A program made the translations under genes and the position numbers. A DNA stretch of 64,000 bases from Rhodospirillaceae bacterium (GTDB lineage Bacteria > Pseudomonadota > Alphaproteobacteria > UBA8366): the NCBI GenBank assembly GCA_002722095.1, contig PBKG01000006.1:62001-126000 (forward strand), in the 5' to 3' direction. The notes beneath the pieces are model-generated. The model searched no databases, was not told the DNA's origin, and was given only the letters and a program-made list of their open reading frames with translations. Within the stretch, counting starts at the first letter, position 1. The number at the start of each line of letters is the position of its first letter. Of the stretch, positions 1-7,648 are shown piece by piece.

Positions 1-102
1 TGCCAGTACGACGCCCTTCTGTTTTTTAAAGCCCGGAATATGACGATTACGCATATTGCCGCCGGCACCGATGAGGCCGACGCGAATGGGTTTGAGTGCC
101 AT
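1..102 (-). CDS. Gfo/Idh/MocA-family oxidoreductase, N-terminal fragment
   Basis: Only the first 34 codons are inside the window; the gene runs off the left edge. The reading starts MALKPIRVGLIGAGG, a beta strand followed by the GxGxxG-type dinucleotide-binding loop, then a segment typical of Gfo/Idh/MocA NAD(P)-dependent dehydrogenases. The family oxidises or reduces sugars, inositols and related polyols. A purine-rich AGGGAAGG lies just upstream of the ATG and fits a ribosome binding site. The gene is divergent from the catabolic set starting at 220, so the 117 bp between them should hold promoters for both directions. The substrate cannot be guessed from this fragment. Confidence 0.75.
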   Translation of the reverse strand, partial: MALKPIRVGLIGAGGNMRNRHIPGFKKQKGVVLA

Positions 103-219
103 GGTGAGATCCTTCCCTAAAACGATATTGGTTTGCGGCGATTATAGAACCTCACCTGCATTTGGAAACCGTGGGCCGGGGGCCTGACAAGCGAACGAAA
201 CCCGTTACACTGCCGGTCC

Positions 220-1149
220 ATGAGCATTCTTGTATTCGGAGGTACCGGCTCCATCGGCAGCGGCATCGTGGCAGCGCTTTGCCGCGAGGGCGACCCCGTC
301 CCCGTTTCCGCACGTCGGCCCGCCGATGACGGTCCGCTCGTAGACCTTGCCGACAAGTTCTCGTTTTACCCGGGAGACATTACCGATCCGGACTATGTCT
401 CCGAGACGGTACGCGCAACGCAACCCACCCATATTCTGCATATGGCCGCCATGTTGATCGGCGACTGCGAAAAGGATCCGGCGCGTGCCCATGCGGTTAA
501 CGTGACCGCGACGATGAATATTCTGAAAGCCGCAGCGGACGCGAATGTTGAACGGGTCGTGTTCGCAAGCTCTATCGCCGTTTATGGCGGTGGCGATGGA
601 CCGTTCGAGGAAAGCATGAACCCCGGCGCACGTTCCGTATATGGCGTCAGTAAGTATTTCTGCGAAATCGCCGGCAATCGGTTTGCCAAGCAAAACGGCC
701 TTTCCTTCGTCGCGCTGCGTTATTCCGGCGTCATCGGCCCGGCCGAAGTTAAAGGCGAAGGCATGGCCGCCGCCCGTGACCGCATCAAGCGCACGATCGA
801 TGGCAGCGACGTCGAGATTACGAACATCTCCGGGGACGAGCGGACCCAATACACCTATATCGACGATGCGGTCGGCGCGACACTGGCCGCAATGCGCCAT
901 CCCAACCCCGCCTACCCGGTCTACAACCTCGCCGGGCCCGAAGAAAACTGCATTTCCTACAAGGACTATCACCAGCTGATAAAGAAATTGGTGCCGGGCA
1001 CGGGCGAGGTACGATTTACTGGCCGGCCGTTGCGAGGCGGAGGAAGGATGGTAACGACGCGGCTGCAAGAGGATTTGGGATTCACTCCCACCTTCACCGT
1101 CGAACAGGCGCTCCGCGACGAGTTCTCATCGCGAGGTCTCCTGCCATGA
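220..1149 (+). CDS. NAD-dependent epimerase/dehydratase (extended SDR)
   Basis: A 309-residue extended short-chain dehydrogenase/reductase. The N-terminus carries the nucleotide-binding loop GGTGSIGSG at about residues 7-15. The catalytic YxxxK pair is seen as YGVSK near residue 140, preceded by an ASSIAVYGGG strand with the active-site serine. Members act on nucleotide sugars, sugar acids or other hydroxy/keto substrates. It is the first plus-strand gene of the catabolic set and overlaps the next start by 4 bp (ATGA), which indicates translational coupling. The family assignment is firm; the substrate is unknown. Given its neighbours it may act on a catabolic intermediate, not on a nucleotide sugar. 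Confidence 0.85.
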   Translation: MSILVFGGTGSIGSGIVAALCREGDPVPVSARRPADDGPLVDLADKFSFYPGDITDPDYVSETVRATQPTHILHMAAMLIGDCEKDPARAHAVNVTATMNILKAAADANVERVVFASSIAVYGGGDGPFEESMNPGARSVYGVSKYFCEIAGNRFAKQNGLSFVALRYSGVIGPAEVKGEGMAAARDRIKRTIDGSDVEITNISGDERTQYTYIDDAVGATLAAMRHPNPAYPVYNLAGPEENCISYKDYHQLIKKLVPGTGEVRFTGRPLRGGGRMVTTRLQEDLGFTPTFTVEQALRDEFSSRGLLP

Positions 1150-2567
1150 CACCGCCGATCCCCGAAAACGGATGGATCGCCGTCGTTAAGCGCGACTGTC
1201 CGACCTGCGCGCTCATAGCACCGTTGCTCGCAACGGAGGCGCACCGTATCGCCATCGCCTGCCAGGACGATGCAAATTTTCCCGACACGGTTTCCACCGT
1301 CATCGACGATCGCGAGCTTGCCTGGTCCCACGAGCTCGGAATCGAAATCGTGCCTACTTTGATCCGGAGGGACGGGGGTGCGGAAACCGGCCGTACGGTC
1401 GGCTGGCATCGAGACGAATGGCAGACACTCCTGGAGGATGACCACCTGGGTGCGGACCTGCCGGCCTCGCAGCCCGGCTGTGGATCGCGAACTCAAGAGC
1501 CCGGTATGGCGGAGAAGCTTGCGGTCCGCTTCGGCGATGTACACCTATCCGCCCGCGAAATTTCGCTCGGCGCGGCGCAAGATCCCATCGAGGCCTGCTT
1601 CGACCGGGATTGGTCCGACGGGCTACCGGTAGTCCCGCCGACCCCGGAGCGGGTCCTTGCCATGCTGGGGGGTGCCAATCTTGACGGTGATCGCGTGCTC
1701 GGCATGATTCCTCCGGCGGCAGTTCCGTGCACGGTGGAGAAAGCGGCGATCAATGCGGTTATGGCCGGCTGCCGGCCGGAATATTTCCCGGTCGTACTAA
1801 CTGCACTCGAAGCGGCACTTGATCCGGAGTTCGGCCTCCACAGCGTTCTGGTCGGCACCGGCGCCAGCGGGCCGGTAATCGTCGCAAACGGGCCGATCGT
1901 ACGCGGGCTCGGCCTCAATGCGGGTGCCAACGTCCTCGGCCCAGGCCATCGCGCCAATCTCACCATCGGCCGGGCGCTACAGTTGATTTGCCGCAACATC
2001 GGAGGCGCCAAGCCGGGCAGCACCGATGCCAGCGTGCTCGGCCATCCGGGCAAGCTCAGCTTTTGTATCGCCGAACGGGAGGACGAGCCGTCCTGGGACA
2101 CTCTGTCGACCTTGCGCGGTATCGCGCCCGGCAAATCGGCGGTAACGCTTTTTTCCGGCGACGGCATGCTGGGTTTGACCGACCAGAAATCCGCCAATGC
2201 TGAGTCGCTGGTGCGTAATCTGGCGTTGTCCCTCAAATCGGTTGGCGGCGCCAAGAAAGCCGGCCACCATCACGCGCTTGTCGTCGTCTGCCCCCAACAC
2301 CGACGTCTTTTCGTCGATGCGGGCTGGACGAAGCAAATGCTTATCGACGAACTGGAAGCGTTGCTGCAACTGCCCGCCGCCGAGCTGGCCCAAGGCTCGG
2401 GCGGCATTACCGACGGCACCGCAGCCAAAACCGAAAGGATAGCGAAGTTTCGTCCCGATGGTATTCATGTGATTTGCGCCGGCGGCGACACCGGCTCGAT
2501 GAGCGCGATTATCCCGTGCTCCGGCGAGCATGCGGTCAACCCTGTCACCAAGGAGATCAATCCATGA
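1146..2567 (+). CDS. thioredoxin-like protein with large C-terminal domain, UGSC-selenoprotein partner
   Basis: The 473-residue product has two parts. Residues 1-100 look like a thioredoxin fold: a CPTC redox motif at about residues 18-21 and an IVPTLI strand with the usual cis-proline position. A PGCGSR segment follows near residue 113. Residues about 120-473 form a second domain beginning around the motif DWSDGLPVVPPTPERV, rich in Gly/Ala, with CTVEKAAINAVMAGC and GSTDASVLGHPGK segments. I recognise this arrangement as commonly adjacent to UGSC-motif proteins, but its activity is not known to me. It overlaps both flanking genes by 4 bp, so it should be co-translated with the selenoprotein. 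A role in reducing or delivering the selenoprotein or its substrate is inference. Confidence 0.7.
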   Translation: MTPPIPENGWIAVVKRDCPTCALIAPLLATEAHRIAIACQDDANFPDTVSTVIDDRELAWSHELGIEIVPTLIRRDGGAETGRTVGWHRDEWQTLLEDDHLGADLPASQPGCGSRTQEPGMAEKLAVRFGDVHLSAREISLGAAQDPIEACFDRDWSDGLPVVPPTPERVLAMLGGANLDGDRVLGMIPPAAVPCTVEKAAINAVMAGCRPEYFPVVLTALEAALDPEFGLHSVLVGTGASGPVIVANGPIVRGLGLNAGANVLGPGHRANLTIGRALQLICRNIGGAKPGSTDASVLGHPGKLSFCIAEREDEPSWDTLSTLRGIAPGKSAVTLFSGDGMLGLTDQKSANAESLVRNLALSLKSVGGAKKAGHHHALVVVCPQHRRLFVDAGWTKQMLIDELEALLQLPAAELAQGSGGITDGTAAKTERIAKFRPDGIHVICAGGDTGSMSAIIPCSGEHAVNPVTKEINP

Positions 2568-3094
2568 CCGAACCCGACACCCTACTCGATCCAACCGCCG
2601 AGATTGCGCCTGGATTAAGGCCACGTACGCCGCCGCCTGCCGACTTGGCGGGTAAAACGGTGGCGTTGCTCGATATCTCGAAAAGCCAAGGAGATATCTT
2701 CCTCGACCAGCTCGAAACGCGGCTCGCCGCCGACGGCATTGCCGCCAAACGCTATATCAAGCCGACCAATGTCAGTGCGGCGCCAGAAACGCTGATTGCG
2801 GAAATCGCTAAGGATTGCGATCTGGTTCTAGAAGCGCTGTCCGATTGAGGTTCCTGCACGTCGTGCAGTTTGCATGACATCGCGGCCCTCGACCGACGGA
2901 ATATCGCCGGTGGTCTCATAGCGACCGAAGTTTTTGCCGATGCCGCCCGGCACCAGGCGGAGCTATTGGGATTCGACCCGGCAGTTGTGTACGTGCCCCA
3001 TCCGGTGCAAAATCTCGAGGCCGAGGCCATCGCCGGACTCGCCGATGCGGCGTACGAAGAAATTCTTGCCATGATCAAGCCCGAAGCGAATTAG
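2564..3094 (+). CDS. UGSC-family selenoprotein (in-frame UGA read as selenocysteine)
   Basis: Read straight through, this frame gives 176 residues with one internal TGA at 2846-2848 (codon 95). The next codons encode GSC, giving the context LSD-U-GSCTSCSLHD, the diagnostic motif of the UGSC family of (seleno)proteins. Homology-like sequence continues on both sides: the N-terminal half has a strand KTVALLDISKSQGD, and the part after the TGA has GGLIATEVFADAARHQ and VVYVPHPVQNL, so neither half looks like a complete protein. The start ATG overlaps the upstream stop (ATGA), and the TAG stop abuts the next ATG at 3095. A hairpin with a GUU loop lies 12-30 nt after the UGA. The motif has three further cysteines or Sec, suggesting redox chemistry. 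Standard gene callers would split or truncate this gene. The biochemical function is unknown. Confidence 0.85.
2860..2878 (+). promoter_or_regulatory. candidate bacterial SECIS hairpin
   Basis: Bases 2860-2867 pair with 2871-2878 (8 pairs, one G-U), closing a three-base loop GUU. The loop starts 20 nt after the UGA at 2846-2848, inside the usual distance for bacterial SECIS elements, and contains the G-U expected for SelB recognition. An alternative, mutually exclusive 6-bp hairpin (2854-2868, loop GUC) lies closer to the UGA and fits less well. Seen by eye only; no folding energies were computed. Confidence 0.5.
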
Positions 3095-3961
3095 ATGACC
3101 GATCCCGATTTCATCGCCGACAAAGGCCGCGCGCCCAGACTCAAGGCACCGCCAAAATCCTGCGATACCCATTCCCATATATATGGGCCGCTGGACCGCT
3201 ATCCCCGCACCAATGACGGTACCCGCCTAGCCACGTTAGAGGCCTATCGCGGCATGTTGGCGAGGCTTGGCATCGAACGGTCGGTCATCGTCCATTCCTC
3301 GGCTTACGGCTTCGACAATTCGGTCACGCTCGACGCCATCGCCGCGATCGGCCAGGACAGAGCACGCGGCACGGCGGTAATTCCGCCCGGTATCAGCCGC
3401 GAGGAATTGGATCGACTGCACGCTGGCGGCATGCGGGGCGTGCGTATTTCAGGCTCGGGCAGCGAGCTTTCGGTTTTTAATGCGGACAAAATTGCGGCCC
3501 AGATCGCCGACCTCGACTGGGTTCTGCAATTGCAGGAAGCGAGCGCCGGATGGGTGCAGAAAGTCGCGCCGATGGTAAGCGACCTGCCGGTAAAGGTCGT
3601 TTTCGACCATCTCGGGAAGACGCCTATCGAAGAGAGTACTTCCGGCGAAGGGTTCCGTACTTTGTTGAAATTGCTCGAAGAAAACGATCACGTCTGGGTC
3701 AAGATCGCAGCGATTTACTCAAACTCGCTCACCGGTCCACCGGACTATTTCGATGTTGGCGACCGCGTACAGGCTTTGGTGGCGGCACGGCCGGACCGGG
3801 TGATATGGGGCATCAACTGGCCCCACCCGCGGTTTCGCTTTGACGGCGTTGCGGAAAGCGCCGATGTTCTGGACCCGCTGCTGGATTGGATTCCAGATGA
3901 AGCGGACCGCGAATTGGTACTTGCCAAGAACCCTGCCCGCCTATTCGGATTTGATTCTTAA
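3095..3961 (+). CDS. LigI-like amidohydrolase (amidohydrolase 2 family)
   Basis: A 288-residue TIM-barrel hydrolase of the amidohydrolase-2 type. The N-terminus reads CDTHSHIYGPLDRYP, the metal-site HxH strand followed by a GPxxRYP segment that closely resembles 2-pyrone-4,6-dicarboxylate lactonase (LigI). Further support comes from VVFDHLGKTP near residue 175 and WGINWPHP near residue 233, where LigI-like enzymes carry active-site His/Asp residues. LigI opens the pyrone ring to 4-oxalomesaconate in protocatechuate/gallate breakdown. A PrpF/LigU-type isomerase is encoded further along the same cluster, which fits that chemistry. The exact substrate is inference. It starts directly at the selenoprotein stop codon with no gap. 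Confidence 0.8.
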   Translation: MTDPDFIADKGRAPRLKAPPKSCDTHSHIYGPLDRYPRTNDGTRLATLEAYRGMLARLGIERSVIVHSSAYGFDNSVTLDAIAAIGQDRARGTAVIPPGISREELDRLHAGGMRGVRISGSGSELSVFNADKIAAQIADLDWVLQLQEASAGWVQKVAPMVSDLPVKVVFDHLGKTPIEESTSGEGFRTLLKLLEENDHVWVKIAAIYSNSLTGPPDYFDVGDRVQALVAARPDRVIWGINWPHPRFRFDGVAESADVLDPLLDWIPDEADRELVLAKNPARLFGFDS

Positions 3962-4150
3962 GAAGAATAGAGTTTAATCGGGGCAACGTGGCAAAAGTCC
4001 GCGAGAAATTCTTCCGGGGGAGCGTATGCTCAAAACAGCAGGGTCTATCTCGACGGCAACCAGACGCCGCACGCCGGTTGACGCTTGCCCCGCCGAACGT
4101 CACGCCTGAGCCCATAAATTTATCAAAATTCAACTTGAAGGAATCGATCT

Positions 4151-4756
4151 ATGAAACTCTACATTACGCCCACATCGCCCTATAGCCGTCGTGCCCGTAT
4201 CTCCATCATCGAGGCTGGCTATGGCGACCAATGCGAAGAGATCGACGTCGGTCCGATTCCGGAAAATCTCGACACGTTGTTGGCAGCGCATCCGTCCGGC
4301 AAAGCTCCCACTTTAGTTCTAGATGACGGCACCGCACTGTCGGAATGCATCATTATCGCGCACCACATGAACGACCTTTCGGGTGGAAAACTCTATCCCC
4401 AAGACACCGCGGCGCGGCTCGACTGTTTTAAGCTCGAAGCGATTGGCGCGGTGTTGATGGATTCGATGTTTACCCGCAGCGGCCAGAACCGGCTCGACCC
4501 GTCGGAGCAATCACCCACCGTTCTCAAAAAGGAGGTCATCCGCTCCAATCGCATCTATGACGCTCTCGAAGGGTTGGTTGGCGAGCTCGAAGGACAGACC
4601 CATATGGGTGCACTCACCGTTGCTTCTTCGCTCTCCTACGCCGATTGGCGCGGCGCCGACGACAATTGGCGGGATTCCCACCCCAAGCTCGACGCTTGGA
4701 TGAAGGGTATGGAGGCACATCCGTCCTTCGCCGCCACGGCACGGCCGGACGCTTAA
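4151..4756 (+). CDS. glutathione S-transferase family protein
   Basis: The 201-residue product begins MKLYITPTSPYSRRARI, the N-terminal thioredoxin-fold strand with the catalytic-type Ser/Tyr region of soluble GSTs. It continues with GKAPTLVLDDG (cis-Pro before the beta strand) and LSECIIIAHHM, matching the glutathione-binding Glu/Ser position. The helical C-terminal half includes a DWRG segment near residue 165. AAGGA lies 12 nt upstream of the ATG. It follows a 189-bp gap after the amidohydrolase and precedes the UbiD gene by 7 bp. In aromatic catabolism GST-like proteins often isomerise ring-cleavage products or remove halogens or ethers; which applies here cannot be told. Confidence 0.8.
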   Translation: MKLYITPTSPYSRRARISIIEAGYGDQCEEIDVGPIPENLDTLLAAHPSGKAPTLVLDDGTALSECIIIAHHMNDLSGGKLYPQDTAARLDCFKLEAIGAVLMDSMFTRSGQNRLDPSEQSPTVLKKEVIRSNRIYDALEGLVGELEGQTHMGALTVASSLSYADWRGADDNWRDSHPKLDAWMKGMEAHPSFAATARPDA

Positions 4757-4763
4757 TTCCGAA

Positions 4764-6191
4764 ATGGGCGAAACCACCAACTCTCAAACGAATTTGGGCG
4801 TGCTGGACACGCGCTTCCGATCGGCTTTGAACCGAATGGCGGCGGCGGGGCGCATAGAAACCTATGGCGCTGCCGCCAGTACGAATTTGGAGATCGCCGC
4901 GATCATGAAAAAGCGGGACGGGGGCCAAGCGGTCCTTTTCCCACCCGCCGACGACCACGACATGCCGATCATCGGTAACCTGCTTTGCTGCCAGAAAAAT
5001 TGCGAAGCTGCGTTCGGGGTCGAATTCGGAGCAATTCGTACTTTGGTGGGCCGGGCCCTTGGAAACCCCCAGCCACCGGAAGCTGTCGACAATGGCCCCG
5101 CACAAGAAACCGTGCTGACTAACGGCTTCGACCTTACCGAGCTTCTGCCGGCCCTTTACCACACGGAAGCGGACTCGGGGCGCTTCGTTACCGCCGGCGT
5201 GGTAATCGCCGCGGACCCTGAGACCGGGGTTCACAACGCATCGTTTCACCGGCTGCAGTTGGTAGGGCCGCAAAGGACCGGGATACAACTCGACTATGGA
5301 CGTCACTTGCGAATTGCGTTCGAAAAAGCGCAACGCTCGGGTGAGGACTTGCCGATTGTGGTCTGTCTCGGAACTGACCTCGCCTTGCAGTACACGGCAG
5401 CAACAATGGGCTCGCAAATGCCCGAAGGTGCCGACGAAATCGCTGTCGCCGGCGGATTGTCGGGACAACCCCTGCCGGTGTTGAAAGGCGTCACCCAGGA
5501 CCTGCCGGTACCGGCGGAAAGCGAAATCGTTCTCGAAGGCAAGATGCTCGCCAGTGAAACGGTACGCGAAGGACCGTTCGGGGAATTCGTAGGGTTTTTG
5601 TCGCCGGAAGGGGACGCGCCGGTTGTCGAGATCACTGCGGTGACCCACCGCGAACGGCCGATCTATCACGCGATTAACGGCTATGGCCGCGAGACGGTGA
5701 TGCTGCGGAAATATGTATTGGAAGCAAGCCTGCTTAACGTCCTGCAAACGGCAATACCCATCGTGACCGATGCGGAAATGACCGCCGGCGGACTCCACCG
5801 GTTTCATGCGGTGATCCAAGTCAAAAAAACAACGCCGCAACATAATGGTCTGCAGCGGAATGCCATTGCCGCGGCCTTCGGTGCCCTAAAAGACTTGGAT
5901 TTGGTCACCGTGGTGGATGACGACATCGACATCCGCGATCCAGCGGATGTGGAGTACGCCATGGCGACGCGGTTCGAGGCCTCGAAAGATCTCATTAAGA
6001 TTCCCGGTGCGCGCGGACACGAATATGTACGCGCCTCTGCGGATGGTATCCGTACCAAGCTCGGCATCGATGCGACCGTACCCTTCGAGGAACAGGAACG
6101 GTTTCGGCGTTGCGAGTTCCTCGATATCGCAATCGATGACGGTGATTTCACCACAAACGCCGATGCGCTCGGCAAGCTATCGGAGGACTGA
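4764..6191 (+). CDS. UbiD-family (prenylated-FMN-dependent) decarboxylase
   Basis: A 475-residue protein of the UbiD family. Family features are visible along its length: a GRFVTAGVVIAADPETG segment, EIVLEGKMLASETVREGPFGEFVGF around residues 255-275 (containing the conserved glutamates near the prFMN site), and PIYHAINGYGRETVMLRK. UbiD enzymes reversibly (de)carboxylate aromatic, heteroaromatic or unsaturated acids with prenylated FMN made by UbiX. No UbiX gene is seen in the window, so the cofactor would come from elsewhere. The length is close to the family norm. Its stop overlaps the next ATG by one base, tying it to the HpaB-like gene. I see nothing here that indicates ubiquinone synthesis, and the context suggests catabolism. 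Confidence 0.85.
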   Translation: MGETTNSQTNLGVLDTRFRSALNRMAAAGRIETYGAAASTNLEIAAIMKKRDGGQAVLFPPADDHDMPIIGNLLCCQKNCEAAFGVEFGAIRTLVGRALGNPQPPEAVDNGPAQETVLTNGFDLTELLPALYHTEADSGRFVTAGVVIAADPETGVHNASFHRLQLVGPQRTGIQLDYGRHLRIAFEKAQRSGEDLPIVVCLGTDLALQYTAATMGSQMPEGADEIAVAGGLSGQPLPVLKGVTQDLPVPAESEIVLEGKMLASETVREGPFGEFVGFLSPEGDAPVVEITAVTHRERPIYHAINGYGRETVMLRKYVLEASLLNVLQTAIPIVTDAEMTAGGLHRFHAVIQVKKTTPQHNGLQRNAIAAAFGALKDLDLVTVVDDDIDIRDPADVEYAMATRFEASKDLIKIPGARGHEYVRASADGIRTKLGIDATVPFEEQERFRRCEFLDIAIDDGDFTTNADALGKLSED

Positions 6192-7648
6192 TGGTTAAGA
6201 CCGGCGACCAACATCTGGAGTCCCTGCGCGATGGGCGCGAAGTGATGTTGCGGGGACAGCGCATCGAGGATGTGACCACCCACGATGCGTACAAGAATTC
6301 CGTCGCCTCCGCGGCGCATCTTTACGATTTCCAGGCAGAAAATACTGAGACCATGACATTCGCCTCACCGACAACCGGTGAACAGGTCAATAAGGCTTGG
6401 CTGCTGCCGACCAGTTATCTTGAACTTCGCGACCGTCGAGAAGCACTGGAACGATGGGCCGCCTGTCACTACGGATTCATGGGTCGCTCGCCGGACCATG
6501 TGGCCTCGTGTATCGGCGGCATGATGATGGGCATCGAAACTTTCGAAGATTACGACAAAGAGCGTGCGCACGCGCTTCGCGACTACTACACCCTGGCCCG
6601 CGACACGGATCATTTCCTGACCTATGTCATCATCAACCCGCAAGCAGACCGGTCCAAACAAGCGAGCGAGCAAAACCTGGAATTTCTCAGCGTCGGCGTC
6701 GTCGACCAGGATCAATCCGGGCTGACCGTACACGGCGCTAAAATGCTGGGCACGTCGGCGATCATGGCGAACGAAGTTTTCGTTACATGTATCCAGCCAT
6801 TGCAGCCCGGCGACGAAAAACATGCGCTGTCTTTTGCGCTACCTATCGCAACCAAAGGCCTGAAGATCCTCTCGCGCAAGTCTTACGAGGAAGCCGCGCC
6901 ATCCATTTTCGACAACCCGCTTTCAAGCCGTTACGACGAAAATGACGCAGTGCTCTATTTCGACGAAGTGCACGTGCCTTGGGAGCGGGTCTTTGTCAAT
7001 CAAAGCATTGAGATGTGCCAGAAACAGTTCCACGGAACCCCGGCGCATGTATTTCAGAATTACCAGGCGCAGATTCGGCTGCTGGTGAAAATGCGCTTCC
7101 TGGCCGGCCTCGCCCACCGCATCGCTGACATCAACGGCATCGCAGGCTTTCCACAGGTTCGGGAAACCCTAGGCCAGATGGCAACCGATGTGGGACTTGT
7201 CGAAGGACTTGTCTACGGCATCGAAGCCAAGGGGGAGATGGCCGGAGATTATTTCGTGCCCGACCGGCAGTTGCTTTACACCGCCCAGGTCCAGACGCAG
7301 GCGCTCTATTCCAAGGTCAACAACGCGCTCCGGGAACTGGCAGGCGGCGGCATGATCATGCTCCCCTCGGGCATTGAAGATTTCGACAATCCGGAAATCG
7401 CCGATTTGATTGGCAAGACGCAGCAATCGCCGGCCGCGTCGTCGGAAGAGCGGGTGAAATTCTTCAAGCTCGCCTGGGACGCAGTAGGTTCCGAATTCGC
7501 CTCACGGCACGTGCAGTATGAAATGTTTTATGCGGGCGCCAGCTTTGTTACCAAGGCACACGCCTACCGCACGTTCGACTGGGATGCGTCGACGGACTTG
7601 GTCGACGGGCTCCTCGACAGCTATCCAACTCCGGGAAAGAAGAAATGA
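6191..7648 (+). CDS. HpaB-family flavin-dependent monooxygenase or dehydratase
   Basis: A 485-residue protein of the 4-hydroxyphenylacetate 3-hydroxylase large-subunit (HpaB) family, with an acyl-CoA-dehydrogenase-like fold. Supporting segments are an RDGREVMLRGQRIEDVTTH N-terminus, DHFLTYVIINPQADRS, a VHGAKMLGTSAIMANE strand near residue 180, and DEVHVPWERVF near residue 260. These enzymes use FADH2 supplied by a separate reductase (HpaC) to hydroxylate phenols; the related 4-hydroxybutyryl-CoA dehydratase has the same fold but binds an iron-sulfur cluster. No HpaC-like reductase is visible in the window. Overlaps on both sides (1 bp upstream, 4 bp downstream) put it in the same transcript as UbiD and the ComA-like gene. 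Confidence 0.8.
   Translation: MVKTGDQHLESLRDGREVMLRGQRIEDVTTHDAYKNSVASAAHLYDFQAENTETMTFASPTTGEQVNKAWLLPTSYLELRDRREALERWAACHYGFMGRSPDHVASCIGGMMMGIETFEDYDKERAHALRDYYTLARDTDHFLTYVIINPQADRSKQASEQNLEFLSVGVVDQDQSGLTVHGAKMLGTSAIMANEVFVTCIQPLQPGDEKHALSFALPIATKGLKILSRKSYEEAAPSIFDNPLSSRYDENDAVLYFDEVHVPWERVFVNQSIEMCQKQFHGTPAHVFQNYQAQIRLLVKMRFLAGLAHRIADINGIAGFPQVRETLGQMATDVGLVEGLVYGIEAKGEMAGDYFVPDRQLLYTAQVQTQALYSKVNNALRELAGGGMIMLPSGIEDFDNPEIADLIGKTQQSPAASSEERVKFFKLAWDAVGSEFASRHVQYEMFYAGASFVTKAHAYRTFDWDASTDLVDGLLDSYPTPGKKK

Noticed and set aside
205..1068. 287-residue minus-strand ORF opposite the SDR gene
   Set aside because: No family features; the plus strand encodes a clear SDR with cofactor and catalytic motifs.
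2474..2848. Frame ending at the TGA read as a complete 94-residue (from 2564) protein
   Set aside because: The same frame continues past the TGA with UGSC-family sequence and a coupled stop; two separate genes would each be half a domain.
2870..3094. Separate 74-residue TTG-start ORF after the TGA
   Set aside because: It is the C-terminal part of the selenoprotein; no Shine-Dalgarno precedes the TTG and the sequence before it is in the same frame.
3988..4185. 65-residue ORF in the gap before the GST gene
   Set aside because: No family, no clear ribosome binding site, and it overlaps the well-supported GST start.
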